This document shows positions 50,201 through 60,916 of a stretch of DNA of 64,000 bases, in pieces. Both the position numbers and the translations under genes were made by a program. The stretch's first letter is position 1, and the number at the start of each line of letters is the position of its first letter. The notes beneath the pieces are model-generated. The model did not search any database, was not told the DNA's origin, and was given only the letters and a program-made list of their open reading frames with translations. The stretch spans positions 744,001 to 808,000 of the forward strand of contig NW_002476353.1 in the NCBI RefSeq assembly GCF_000189635.1, in the 5' to 3' direction. The DNA comes from Tetrahymena thermophila SB210. Lineage: Eukaryota; Ciliophora; Oligohymenophorea; Hymenostomatida; Tetrahymenidae.

Positions 50201-52286
50201 ACAGTAATTATTAGCAACACATCTTATTTTTAAAAATAAAATTTTTTAATAAACATATTTCATAGAACGAACAAAAGAAATACCTAAAGCTTGCTTGGTC
50301 AAGTTACCCAGCGTTATTCATAGCTGCAAAATCTAATCCAAGATTTTATTTACCTGAACTGAATTAGATAACATTATAATTAAAAAGTACAGTTTATCTA
50401 AAGTAAAGCTAGCTAATGAAGGAGTTTGAGCATAAAGCTAAGTTTTAATCACAATAATTTTATGCTGGTACCTTTAATTTATTAAAAATTTCTTAATATT
50501 TAAAAATACAAATCTAAAAAAGATACATTTAATAAAAACAAAATAGCCTATTCATTTTAATCAGGAGTAATCCCAACAGAGCCTGTTGTGGTAGAATATG
50601 CAGTGTTATAAATATTATTTAAGCTTGTACTTTCAGGAGCTGAAATCACAGATGTATACTCAAAAGCTATTTATTAAAATAAACCAATTAAGTTAAAAAA
50701 TTAAAAAGTTAATTAAATAAAATACCTTATGAATGCCAGCCAGTGGGTGATAAATCTCTAAGATCTGCATTCACAAATAGCTTGACCTAAATCCCATTTG
50801 TTTAAATAAATGAATTTTGAGGATTGTTATATTCTTATATATTAAGAGAGCAAAAGCTAGAGAATTAGTTTTATAGTACTTAGTTATTAAAAAAGGCTTT
50901 GAAAGCTATACTATAGCTCTAATATGCTACTATTGCACCTATATTATCACATATTATTTAGGAATTTAAGTATTTACAATACACACTATTTCCTTAAATT
51001 GCTGGAAGAGTAGTAGTTATGCTTGAGCTAAGTACTTCAGTTGCTGGTGCAACATTCAGCACTGCTCTAAGAATTCTTTAGTTAGGAAGAGAAAAGCTTT
51101 GCTCAGAATGAAATGTAAGCCTTATAGAATTATAAACAGGGATAGAGGTACTGCTTGCTGATTAAAAGACACCAAGAGGGAAATTTGTTTCTTCTTCATT
51201 ATAAGCCACTCCAAAAAATAAATTTAGATGCTCAACATCTATTGTGATAGCTTGAGTACTAAGTATTTATTTATTTATCCTATATGATGATAGCTATTTT
51301 GTATAGTAATTTCCCATTATTAAAGTTACATCATTATCAACTGAGTAATAAGCATTTTAAACAGGAACCAGTATTTAAAATTGATCATTTACCTGCACAT
51401 CAGAGATAATTGACGCCTCTAAATAATTTTCAGTAGTATCCACATTACAAGAAGTAACAGGAGGACTAGTCAATACATTACTGGAAAGCTAAATTAATTG
51501 GCAATAATTAAGTAATATGAAATCTAAGGTTCCAGGAGAATTAATTGAAAACCTGAAGAAAGCAGATCCAGGTATATTTGAGTCTGAAATAATAATTATT
51601 GATAACCAATAAGAAGTTCCCATTGTAGTAAATGGAGGCGCAGCTAAAGATGTAGTTAACCCTAAAGAAGTAGATACACTTAAATTAACATAATTCCTTA
51701 TATTACTATCACTATCTGCAATTTTATTGATTATAAAGTTATTTTGATTATTGTATAATGGAGTTAGTGGATTATTTATCGTGAAACTACCACTATTGAC
51801 GTTCTTAGTATAAACAATAGGATTTTGGTTATCAGAAACTACTAAAATACGAGCTCCTTAGCTAAACCATCCAAATGTACTTATTAGTTCAGGAAAAACA
51901 TATATTGAGTAGAATGTATTCATACTTAAGTCATTAGTAATAATAAATGTATACTCATTAGCTCCTAAACTTACGGTGGATTATATTTTTGTGAGTGTTG
52001 TTGGGTTAGGTGGACTACTAGTTGCTTAAATTATTGATGCGTATACAGCTGTTTGAGCTGTTTGGTGCAAACTTAGAGGAAATTACAATCTAATATAATT
52101 ATTAGCTGGTATATCTTAATCCAAGTTGAAGTCAATTTAAAAATACTTCACATTTGCTTGCATATTATACTGAACAATAGGTTTTCTCGTAGTTATGTAA
52201 CCATCACATAAAACCTCATTTATCTGTTAGAGAAAAAAAAAAAGCTATTGTAATAAAATAAATCTTAGAATTCTTAGTTTGGACAT
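44295..52286 (-). CDS. Giant probable GPI-anchored surface protein
   Basis: About 2,200-2,300 residues in a dozen or more exons. It begins with a signal peptide (MSKLRILRFILLQQLFFFLQ, then NEVLC). It continues as a long extracellular-type sequence rich in Ser, Thr, Asn and beta-prone segments, with scattered cysteines and no internal transmembrane helix. It ends in a Ser/Asn/Thr-rich stretch (VNVTSQSTNSQIANAL) and a short hydrophobic end, SLILLVLLFLS, before TGA 44295-44297. That is the layout of a GPI-anchored surface protein. No named domain was recognised. Recurrent patterns of aromatic and Asn-rich beta strands suggest a repeated fold. Exons between 47450 and 48010 are separated by an intron of about 300-400 bases, and exon borders there are the least certain. 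Decayed copies of both its ends lie outside the gene. Confidence 0.75.
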
Positions 52287-53356
52287 TTTATTGTTTGAGC
52301 TTTCTGTTAAGAGAGTGTAAATAAAGTTACAATCAATAAAAAATTTAAATAAGATTTATATATTTTGATTTTTAATATTACTAAATTTTCAAAATATCTA
52401 AGATGATTAAATTATCTCTCTTCCACAAATTATCAAATTATTATAAAATTTCAATTCTAAACTAATATAAACTTTAATCCATTCATATTCAGTTGTTGAA
52501 TGCATGTGTTAGCATTTTATAATAGTCCTTTTCATATAGAATTAATTCATCTAGAATAAAAATAAATTTATGATTTAATTAACCACAATTTTTATTCACC
52601 TTAAATTTCATAACTATAAAAAATATCAATTTTATTAAATGCTCGTTTATCAGCTAAATGAACAATTAGCTATTGAATCAAAATAGCTTTGGAAGTCTTA
52701 ATTTGGATATTTAATTGTTTTAGATTTTTGTTAAGAGTAAATATAATCACATTAAATATATTAAAAAAATTAAATATAATTGATTTGTAATATTAATAAA
52801 TTTTCAAAATAAAAAAGATGATTAAATTATCTTTCTTCAATAAGTAACCTAATTAATATAAAAATTAAATTCTAAACTTATATAAACTTTAGCCTATTCA
52901 TAAGCAGTTGTCGAATGTATGTGCTAGTGTTTTATTAAAGGTTTTTTATATTGAAATATTTCATTTATTAAAAAAATGTTTTTATGATTTAGTCAGACAC
53001 AATTATTAAATATTTATAATTATATAACTAATACATAAAATAAATTTAATAATCTATGCTTAGTTTTTTTATATTAAGTATTAATTGCTTGATAGTATTT
53101 AAATTTACTCATATAAAAATCTTATTTAAATCAATAAATTGAGTTTATGATTCATAATTATTTATTATTTTAAATGAAAAAAATATGTTATATCAATAAA
53201 TAAATCTTTGTTTAATTTTTAGCAACAAAATGTAATTTATGTATTTATATAGAATATGTCAAATTTAAAATTTAAATTTTATATACAATTTGATAGATAT
53301 TAATGCAAGATGGGAATATATAATAATAGAATAATTATTTCTATTTTTAAATTTGT
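52287..53356. other. Upstream region of the surface gene with a duplicated 5' segment
   Basis: Contains the promoter region of the surface gene and, further out, a second diverged copy of the same 5' segment (described separately). The remainder, from about 53010 to 53356, is plain AT-rich DNA. Confidence 0.6.
52637..53010 (-). pseudogene. Decayed second copy of the surface-gene 5' end and promoter
   Basis: Resembles 52207-52610 over about 370 bases at an offset near 424, for example 'agtcttaatttggatattt' against 'attcttagtttggacattt', and 'gatgattaaattatct' in both. In this copy the position of the start codon reads ATA (plus strand tat at 52708-52710 in place of cat), and the signal-peptide frame is not kept. 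It is a relic of a tandem paralogue or of a duplicated promoter segment. Confidence 0.7.
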
Positions 53357-53743
53357 TCAATGCCAGTATTAAGAGTTTGTCCAATATTGCATATTATATT
53401 TGCGAAGAAATTCATTTTTTTGTTATTCTTCAATTTTTCCATCCATGATTTAATCTATTTTTGATTTGAATTCATCTTTTTCATAAGACTATTTATATTT
53501 TTTTGACTAAACTTTCAAGTACCAGAGAGGTAAAATAAGATCCCAAGATTTTAAAGAGAAAGCTGGACTGAATTTCTTGATAAAGAGAGAGCGGATTGTG
53601 AAAGAAGTAATGTAAATTAAAAAGGATGTAGAAGTAACTTGTAAAATTTCTCCTGAATCATAATATCTTCCATCTAAATTTAAATCAATTTTCTTCTTTT
53701 CTTCTATATTTTTAGTAGATTAGACGAATGCATGGAAATTCAT
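53357..53743 (-). CDS. Hypothetical 128-residue protein with hydrophobic segments
   Basis: Intronless frame from ATG 53743 to TGA 53357-53359. The N-terminus is MNFHAFVQSTKNIEEKKKID. The middle has two hydrophobic/aromatic stretches, TSFLIYITSFTIRSLFI and SWDLILPLWYLKV. A charged helical part follows (KDEFKSKIDQIMDGKIEEQQ) and the end is aromatic (YWTNSQYWH). Codon choice and clean boundaries support a real gene. No family is recognised; a small membrane-associated subunit, for example mitochondrial, is only a guess. Confidence 0.65.
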
Positions 53744-54713
53744 TTGTTTATTTGAAGTTCAATTTTAAAAATGAAATTATTTTAGTAAATTATTTCCTTT
53801 TTTTGAAATCACTAATGTTTTAGATTTTGGATTAATCAATTTGAGAATTTTCTTAAAATCTATTTAATATTAATTATTGATATTCAAGATTTGTTTAAAA
53901 TCAAAGTCTATTAATTTATAAATTTATAGTGAGTTTTATATTTTCAAAAGAATAATTTTAAAATATTTCAAAAAAATCCTTATTTATTTAAAAATAAAGT
54001 ATCAAAAATTATTACGATATTTCATTTTAAGTTATATATCAATTAAAACTATTTGATGCCTTTATTTCTTTAATTAAGTAAGTAAGTAAATATATAAGAA
54101 ATCAAGTTAATCACAATAATGGTTATTTTAAACACTAAATAAAATGTACTTCATACACTATAGCAAATATTAGATGTTACAATAGTAAAATCTTAAGAAT
54201 TTAAATAAAAATAATATCTAATCCACTTTGCCCTTCTAATATTTTGTTTAAAAATACACTAAAGTCAAGAAAGTATATGGTAGTTATTTTTAATGTGTTA
54301 AAAATTAAAGATATATATTAAAATAATAAAATTAACAACATTATTAAGTTTAACTTAATTAATAAATACTTGGAGAGCTTTAAAGAAATAAGAATTTTAG
54401 TAACAAAAATATTTTTCATTATATATTTACTTTAAAAAGATATGACTAGTTATTTTGTTAGTTTATGGATAATATTTAGGAGATAACATCATCATTTTTC
54501 AAAAATAATGTTAATTATTTTAATAGTATTAATTAATAAATGATATTTTGTTTATTTATTTTTTATCTTGCTAATTTTGGTAAGTTATTCGTTTGTTTGG
54601 TTTTTTGTTTGTTTAACATTATATAGTTATAATGAGTGAAATCAAATAAACAAAATTTTTTTGGTATAAACTTTATTTATTTGAATAGTAAAGCTTAGTT
54701 AATTTTTAGTCTT
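53744..54713. other. Intergenic region
   Basis: About 1 kb of AT-rich DNA between the 128-residue orphan and the zinc-finger gene. T-rich tracts with TTTG units lie near 54590-54620. No supported gene or RNA. Confidence 0.5.
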
Positions 54714-55493
54714 TCATTTTGAGTTATTTTTCTAAATAGACTCTAATAAACTCTAATATTATTGCTTGGATGGAGGAGTTTAAGAAGGGCAAGCATCAAT
54801 TATTGTTGCAAATAGGCACTTTTCACATAAATCAAAATCACATTTTACACATCTCCAACGATTAAAATTTGTAGTTTATCCAAATCCTGTTACTCCACTT
54901 AGGCATCCACCTTTGTTTTTCTTTGATCCATCACAGCACCACCCATTATCATCAAACCATCTAGTCATTACATGTTCGTGGATATTTGAGTTTACTTGAT
55001 ATAAATATGTCATTTAAGGGTTTTCTAGATAGAAAAAGATACATTTTGAACATAGATCAAAATCACATTTACTGCAATTATATCTTTCTATTCCTTTAGA
55101 TTCAATTTAAGCACTCATATTACTAAGGCAGCCAAGATAATCTTTAGCATCACAAATCCAATCTTCTTGGTTGTAGCTTCTATATAATGTGTGTTTTGTA
55201 TGTAAAGGATGATCAATTTATTCTGGTAACATTGCAACTTCTTACATTTCATTTACGCAAGAGCTACATATCATAAAATTAGGGCATTTTTATTCGCAAA
55301 TATATTTAGTTACCTAAGGATTAGTGATTTTCAAATCAAATTATGAACTATTCTTACATTAATTAGGATTAAGTTTCTAGCCAGAACAAACCCAAGGTTT
55401 AAAAACTTCCTTATTTTTATCATCATCTTGGCTTTGAATCTATTCTACAACCCTATGAGGGTGAATTTTCAACAGTATAAGTGCTTTTTCCAT
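54714..55493 (-). CDS. Protein with tandem C1/ZZ-like zinc fingers
   Basis: Intronless, 259 residues, from ATG 55493 to TGA 54714-54716. Three cysteine/histidine-rich modules follow one another. The first (residues about 35-95) contains CPNFMICSSC. The second has HTLYRSYNQEDWICDAKDY and NCSKCDFDLCSKC. The third has WCCDGSKKNKGGCLSG and CVKCDFDLCEKC. The repeating CDFDLCxKC ending is typical of C1/DC1/ZZ-type treble-clef fingers, which bind zinc and act in protein or lipid recognition. No catalytic domain accompanies them. The N-terminus (MEKALILLKIHPHRVVEQIQ) is helical. A partner-binding adaptor is the likely role. Confidence in the gene is high, in the exact finger class moderate. Confidence 0.82.
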
Positions 55494-56676
55494 ATTATCT
55501 TAAAATTTACTAAAAATGAAGGTTTTCTTATTAATTCAAAAGTTAAAAATTAATAAAAAGATTTATTTAAAAACAATTCTAATAGGTTTTTGTGTAATAA
55601 TTTTGATAAAAAGAAACTATGTTATGTATGTTCTTTATAAATATGCAATAGTTATTAATTTATTGTTTTTTTTCATTCTCATTTATTTTAAAATGTTTTG
55701 AAAAAATAGCTTAAATTACCCAAAATTTTAAGTTAATCATTCATTATTTTTATGAGAAGTATTAAAGTAAAATGAATAATAAATAAATAAATTATTTTAT
55801 ATGATAAAAAAGGAAAAAATTAAAGTTACTCTAAAATAAATTAGCACACAAAAACAGCTTTATGAATAATATTCATAAAAGCAGTAAAAGTTTTGTATAT
55901 GTTTACTATTGGGATTTACAATCAAAAAAGTATATTTTATAATCAATTTTATCAAAAAATAGTTTAATTTCATCAAAATATTTTCTTTTTTAAGTTGAAT
56001 TCAAATAAAATGTAAAAAAAATTACTTACTTTATTTTATCAGAAATAAATTATAAATTCAGATCTATCAAAAATAAATAATCACTTTTAATTAATTTTTA
56101 ATAAAATAATATTTCCCATACAAAGTTACAAATTTAGGTTTTATTTGCTATATTAATTTAAATATGAAAATATATTTTGTTATCCATTTTAATTAAATAA
56201 CATTAATTCACTAAAATTTTTAACTTAAATTTATTCAAGATAAAAGCAAATTAATTCTTATATTTGATCAGAAGATGAATAAAAAATCCAATCCTTTCAA
56301 AGGTAAATATTTACCATCCATAGCTAAAATTTTATTGTTTATTTAAAATTAAAATAGTTTTTATAAAATTTTTATTAAAAATAGATTAAATTCATCAGAG
56401 TTTTAGCATATAACTCCTATTTTTTAAGATTTATTCATATAAAAATTATGCTTAGAGTTAGCATCGTTGTTATTTACACTCATTTAGTTTGAATAAAAGA
56501 TATTTTCTAAAATGTAAAAAATATTTAATTTTATTAAAAAATGAGTTAAAATTAGATTTATTCAAAAAAAAAAATAAATGATTTTATTATTTTTTAATAA
56601 AAATACACACTCTGCATAGCAGTTAAAATTTAGTGTTTATTTGATATCTAAAATTACAATAAAATATATTTTATAA
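55494..56676. other. Intergenic region with degenerate AT-rich repeats
   Basis: About 1.2 kb. The 20-mer tatattttataatcaatttt occurs at 55931-55950 and again at 56665-56684, overlapping the stop of the next gene. Between them are several blurred blocks of similar composition ('aaaatatattttgttatccatttt', 'aaaataaatgattttatt'). A 61-codon standard-code ORF at 55516-55701 is hydrophobic AT-rich noise. No gene is supported. Confidence 0.5.
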
Positions 56677-58188
56677 TCAATTTTGATATTCTTCTTCTTA
56701 AATTGCTTTAAGCTCTTCTTCTAAGATTTATTCCTATTTTTATAGTCTTTAAAAAATTATTTCTTTTTTTAAATAAAATTCAAATCTTTCTTTAAGTAAA
56801 ACTATCTTTGAAAGACATTTCTCTCTAACTTTTTTTAAATTTTCATCTACCCTTTTAGGACAAACAATTATTTTTTTTGCTACTAAAATTTTAGTCTGAT
56901 CATTTTTGTTTACTTTTTTAATAACTCTTCTTAAGTTATTTAATACAGGTTTATCCTTATTATTTTCAACAGTATTTTTTTAAGGGGAATTTGATGTTTA
57001 TGGTTAATTATTATGTTGAGAGCTATTTAATATATTCTAATTTTCGCACATAATTGACTTTTGATTTTCAGATTAATAATAATTAGATGAGGTTAGCTCC
57101 TAGGTTTGTATTGGAACAAATTTGTTTTTTAGATTAGCTTATAATTCCTATTTTATTTTATAGCTTTCTCTTAAATATGCAATATGCAAATCATATTTTT
57201 CTCTTTCTTTCTATTAAAATAATTAAAATTTAAAAAAATTTTATCCTTTAAGAAAAAAAAATATTTACTAAGTTTAAATATTCTGATTGTTCGAGATTCA
57301 TAATAAAGAATGAGTTATCAGAGTTAGACATATTTAGCAGTTTTTTACTGTTAAACATAAGTAATATGTCATCTTTATACCTTACACAAGAGACAAAATT
57401 CTTTTTACCGAAATAATTTTGTATCCTGAATGAATTAAAATTGGTTGTTTCAACTTCCATAATTATTCTAGGTTTTAGGGATTACCTTATGAATGCCTAA
57501 TCCTCACAAATAAGATTTATCTCATTTCGTGGAATAATTTCAAATTATTCATCTATTTTTTCGTGCTTTTAAATATATTACTTCATACCTTAATGATCTT
57601 TTACTAAACGAAATTAAGCTACATTTTAATATAATTCATCATTAAATTTAAAGTAAATTAGTTTATTCTTTTAGATATTCTTTGTCAGCAATTGGCTTTT
57701 CAGAAATTAACTTCTTATATCTTCTAAATCTTAATAAACAATTTAGCTCTACTAATCTTAATGTAATTTGTTTTCTTCAGCAATAAAATAAAATTTTAGG
57801 TAATCTTTCATTTCACTTTGCTTAAATTAGATGGTTCTTTATTAGTTAGCATATACACTATTTTTTTCATTTAAACATCTACAGAAATTTATATTTTTGC
57901 TTAAAGTAAGAAGATCAAAATCATTTTCTTCTTTAACTAATTTGAGATGATAAAAATTCTTTGGGCAAACAAGAAACTTTAATAACCCATCTTGGTTCTC
58001 TATATAAAAAATATTAAATTTATAATTTCTTTAATTAAATAATTTTATAAACCGTTTTTTAAAGCAAATTCTTTAAGTATTTCACATTCAGCCAAGTGAG
58101 AAATAAACTATTTCGGATTATCAAAAACATGAGTCTTATCTTCAGAAGGGCATTTCAATTTGTTATAATACTTACTTATTGCTATCAT
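56677..58188 (-). CDS. CHHC-zinc-finger-like protein (GTSF1/U11-48K type finger)
   Basis: About 450 residues in a few exons. The N-terminus (MIAISKYYNKLKCPSEDKTH) opens a finger of the form C-x6-H-x10-H-x3-C: CPSEDKTH, then FISHLAEC. This is close to the CHHC finger (usually C-x5-H-x9-H-x3-C) of GTSF1-type piRNA-pathway and U11-48K splicing proteins. A second C-x5-H start (CPKNFYH) follows at about residue 55 but lacks the H-x3-C half. The rest is charged and helical: KQSEMKDYLKFYFIAEENK, EIIPRNEINLICEDQAFIR, and a basic Lys/Ser-rich middle. It ends in a Gln/Glu coiled coil (QKQEQILEEELKAIQEEEYQ). The first intron removes about 50 bases after residues KEFALKN. An RNA-related nuclear role is inference. 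The 57248-57460 ORF is an internal piece. Confidence 0.65.
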
Positions 58189-58712
58189 TCTCAACAATCT
58201 AATAATATTTCTAACAAATAATTATTATTATTAAATTTAAAGAAGTTAATTTAACTTATAAATTAATATTCAAACTGATTTTGAGTAATTAAAACTATTT
58301 AAGTAAAAATTAGTCAAATTATAACCAAGAAACACAAAATAAATCAATCTCTTACATTTTAATTTTACAAAAATTTTGTTTTGTAGTAAATTTTTTATCT
58401 TTTTTGCATCAGACCTAAAAAAATAAAATAAATTCATTAAAAAAATAATTTACTTTGTATATATCAATAAATTTAAATTAAAAAAAATTTTTTAGAAAAA
58501 ATTAAGAAATGTTAAATAGAAATTCAAACTATAGTTTTTAATTGAAGAGATTGATTTTGTTAACATTTTTAAAAAAATTAAATTTATTTGGCAAAATTTT
58601 CACTAATTTTCAGTAAAAATTAAAAAAACTCTTAACTATAAATCAAATAAATTATTTTAAGAAAGTTAACATTTAAACAAAAATTTATTATTTATTTTTC
58701 TAATTTGACTAT
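58189..58712. other. Intergenic region
   Basis: About 520 bases of AT-rich DNA between two minus-strand genes. Nothing recognised. Confidence 0.6.
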
Positions 58713-60341
58713 TCAGAATGATATTTTAACATTGTGATCTTGATCGACTTAGTTAATTAAATTAATTAGTCCTTGCTAGAAGTTATCATTTTCTCTAATT
58801 GCACCTTAGCTAAGTTTAGTCGAAAGCCCATTATTTTATTTGGAATACTTTCCATAAAAGTAATTGCTATAATTAAAGAAATTTTTCTTTTCATTTTCCT
58901 TTTGAGTGTTTTAAAGGCTTTGTATGAAAATTTATCTTTCTATCTCATCATCTTTTTAGAGCATTTTATCAAGAGAAAACTTAGGTTTATAAGTGATTTA
59001 AGACAATTAACCCATCATTTCCGGAGGTATCCTAAGTCCCTAATTCTGTATTTTTTGTTATCTAATACTCTCTTCTTATATTTCATTTAGCTTTTAAATA
59101 GTTTACTGAACTTCATTTGTTGATTTTATTCTCAATTCTTTTTTTTTCATTAATGGAATGTCTTTTATTTAAGTATCTCTATCTGCTTCTTCATCATCTT
59201 CAAAATGATTATCAACATAGTTGTTATGCTAATGAATATCAATTTTACCCTGTGAATGAATGCTCCCTATGCTATTTTTACTTTTTTGGTTGTTGAAATT
59301 TTAGTGTTCTTTTTTTTCTATTTTTATACTTGATACTTTTTTTAGTTCGTATTCATCATTCAAATTTTTATCAGGAAATTCAATTTATCTTCTACTATTT
59401 ACAGATTTAGTTCTAAAAAGTTATTCTTAAGACATAGGCTTATTTAAAGGAGTTTTAGAATTAGTTGAGTTGGGCATAAACTAACTATTTGTTTGATTAA
59501 AAAATTTAGTTCTTGCAGTTTTATTAAAATCATAGTTGTATTCTCCAGTAAATTTAGGCGAAATGACATTTTTTAAGCGGAATTATTGCTTAGGTAATAT
59601 TTTTTCATTCATTATTTTTTAAAAATGATACTATTTATAATCAATTATTTGCATTAATTTATCTTAAGGAATAGAGGATAAAACTTTCCTTAGAGAAAGT
59701 CCTCTTCTGTCCATAATTTCTTTAGATATTTTCTAGCTACCCATGATGTGATTTTACAATTCGATCATTTGCTGTTTTGTATGAGAAAAAAATTTGCGCT
59801 AGTTGTTATCTATTAATAGAACTTCTTCTCTATTTTTTTTTATTCGAGTTTAGTTTGCATTATTTTCTTTCATCATTTATTCAAGTTTTTCAGTGCGTAG
59901 TTACATCTTTTACTCTTCTTATTTCTCTCTCAGCTGTTTATAATTTTTATAAAGATCTTAATTATCTTCTTCGCTATCAACATTTTGAATTTTATTTGAA
60001 ATGTCTTTAGCGTATTAGCTCATATGAGTTGGAATTGTGTATGTTTAATTTTAATTATTTGTAATATTTGGCTGAGACAAAGTATTTTATTAAAAGGCCT
60101 TGCGTTTTTGTTTTCTTTCTTCCATAATTGTAGGTACCTTTATTCTATTTAGCTAAATATAGCCATCATTCCATAAGAAGAGTGTATTGTGCTTTTTATC
60201 TATAGGCACACACTGTTTAGTTTACTCATTTTCTTCACTACAAACCTTATTGTAATTTTAAATATAAGTCATAGGTGAAGGTAATCTTTGATACTTAGTT
60301 GTTTCAGAGCCTTTCAGCTTGCTTGAGCGATGAAATTCCAT
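58713..60341 (-). CDS. Hypothetical coiled-coil protein, 542 residues
   Basis: Intronless frame from ATG 60341 (MEFHRSSKLKGSETTKYQRL) to TGA 58713-58715. Residues about 120-240 form a long charged helix or coiled coil (YKQLREKQEEQKMQLRTEKL, EQMMKENNANQTRIKKNREE). A basic, Asn/Ser-rich disordered section follows, with TARTKFF and SVNSRRQIEFPDKN. Then comes an acidic patch (HFEDDEEADRD) and a second helical section near residues 420-450. No family is recognised. Structure and composition resemble ciliate cytoskeletal or basal-body-associated proteins, which is weak evidence. Plus-strand ORFs at 58773-59090 and 59777-60010 are antisense shadows of this gene. Confidence 0.78.
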
Positions 60342-60916
60342 TTTCAAGTGATAAAATATTCTTAATAAAGTAAAAATTAAATTATATTTATCTTTATTTA
60401 TGGTAAATTTCTATTATATTCTACACAGAAATAAATAAATATTTATTTATTTGTAGAGCAAGTAAATTCTTTATATTTAATATAAATTTTTACCTAATTC
60501 TTAGTTGCTTTTTTTTTAATTAGTTATGTTATTAAATGAATTAGAAAGATATTTTTATAAATGCATCAAAGCAAGATAGATCATTTAAAACTAAAACATT
60601 GTTATGCCATTCAAAAAAAAAAAAAATCAAATTACAATTTTGAGAGCAGGTCAGTAAAATTACAAATTTTATTGCAATTTGTAGTTTTGTATAATTTATG
60701 AACAATTTACATTAGAATAAACATAAATATAAGATTGAAATTTGTTATTGGAGTTTTTTTAATAAAATAATTATAATTTGTTAGCTAATTATTATTTTAA
60801 GTTATATTTTTACTACTAATAGTAATTTATTTGTAGTATTTGTTAATTTATTTTTAAGTTTTATATTTTAATCCTATTAATTTTATCTATCCAAATCAAA
60901 TATGATTTCCTTCGAT
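60342..60916. other. Intergenic region
   Basis: About 575 bases, AT-rich, between the coiled-coil gene start and the kinase stop. Nothing recognised. Confidence 0.6.

Noticed and set aside
55516-55701. 61-residue hydrophobic plus-strand ORF upstream of the zinc-finger gene
   Set aside because: AT-rich intergenic composition, only Ile/Leu/Lys/Phe codons, no signal of selection. It could be revived only by transcript evidence.
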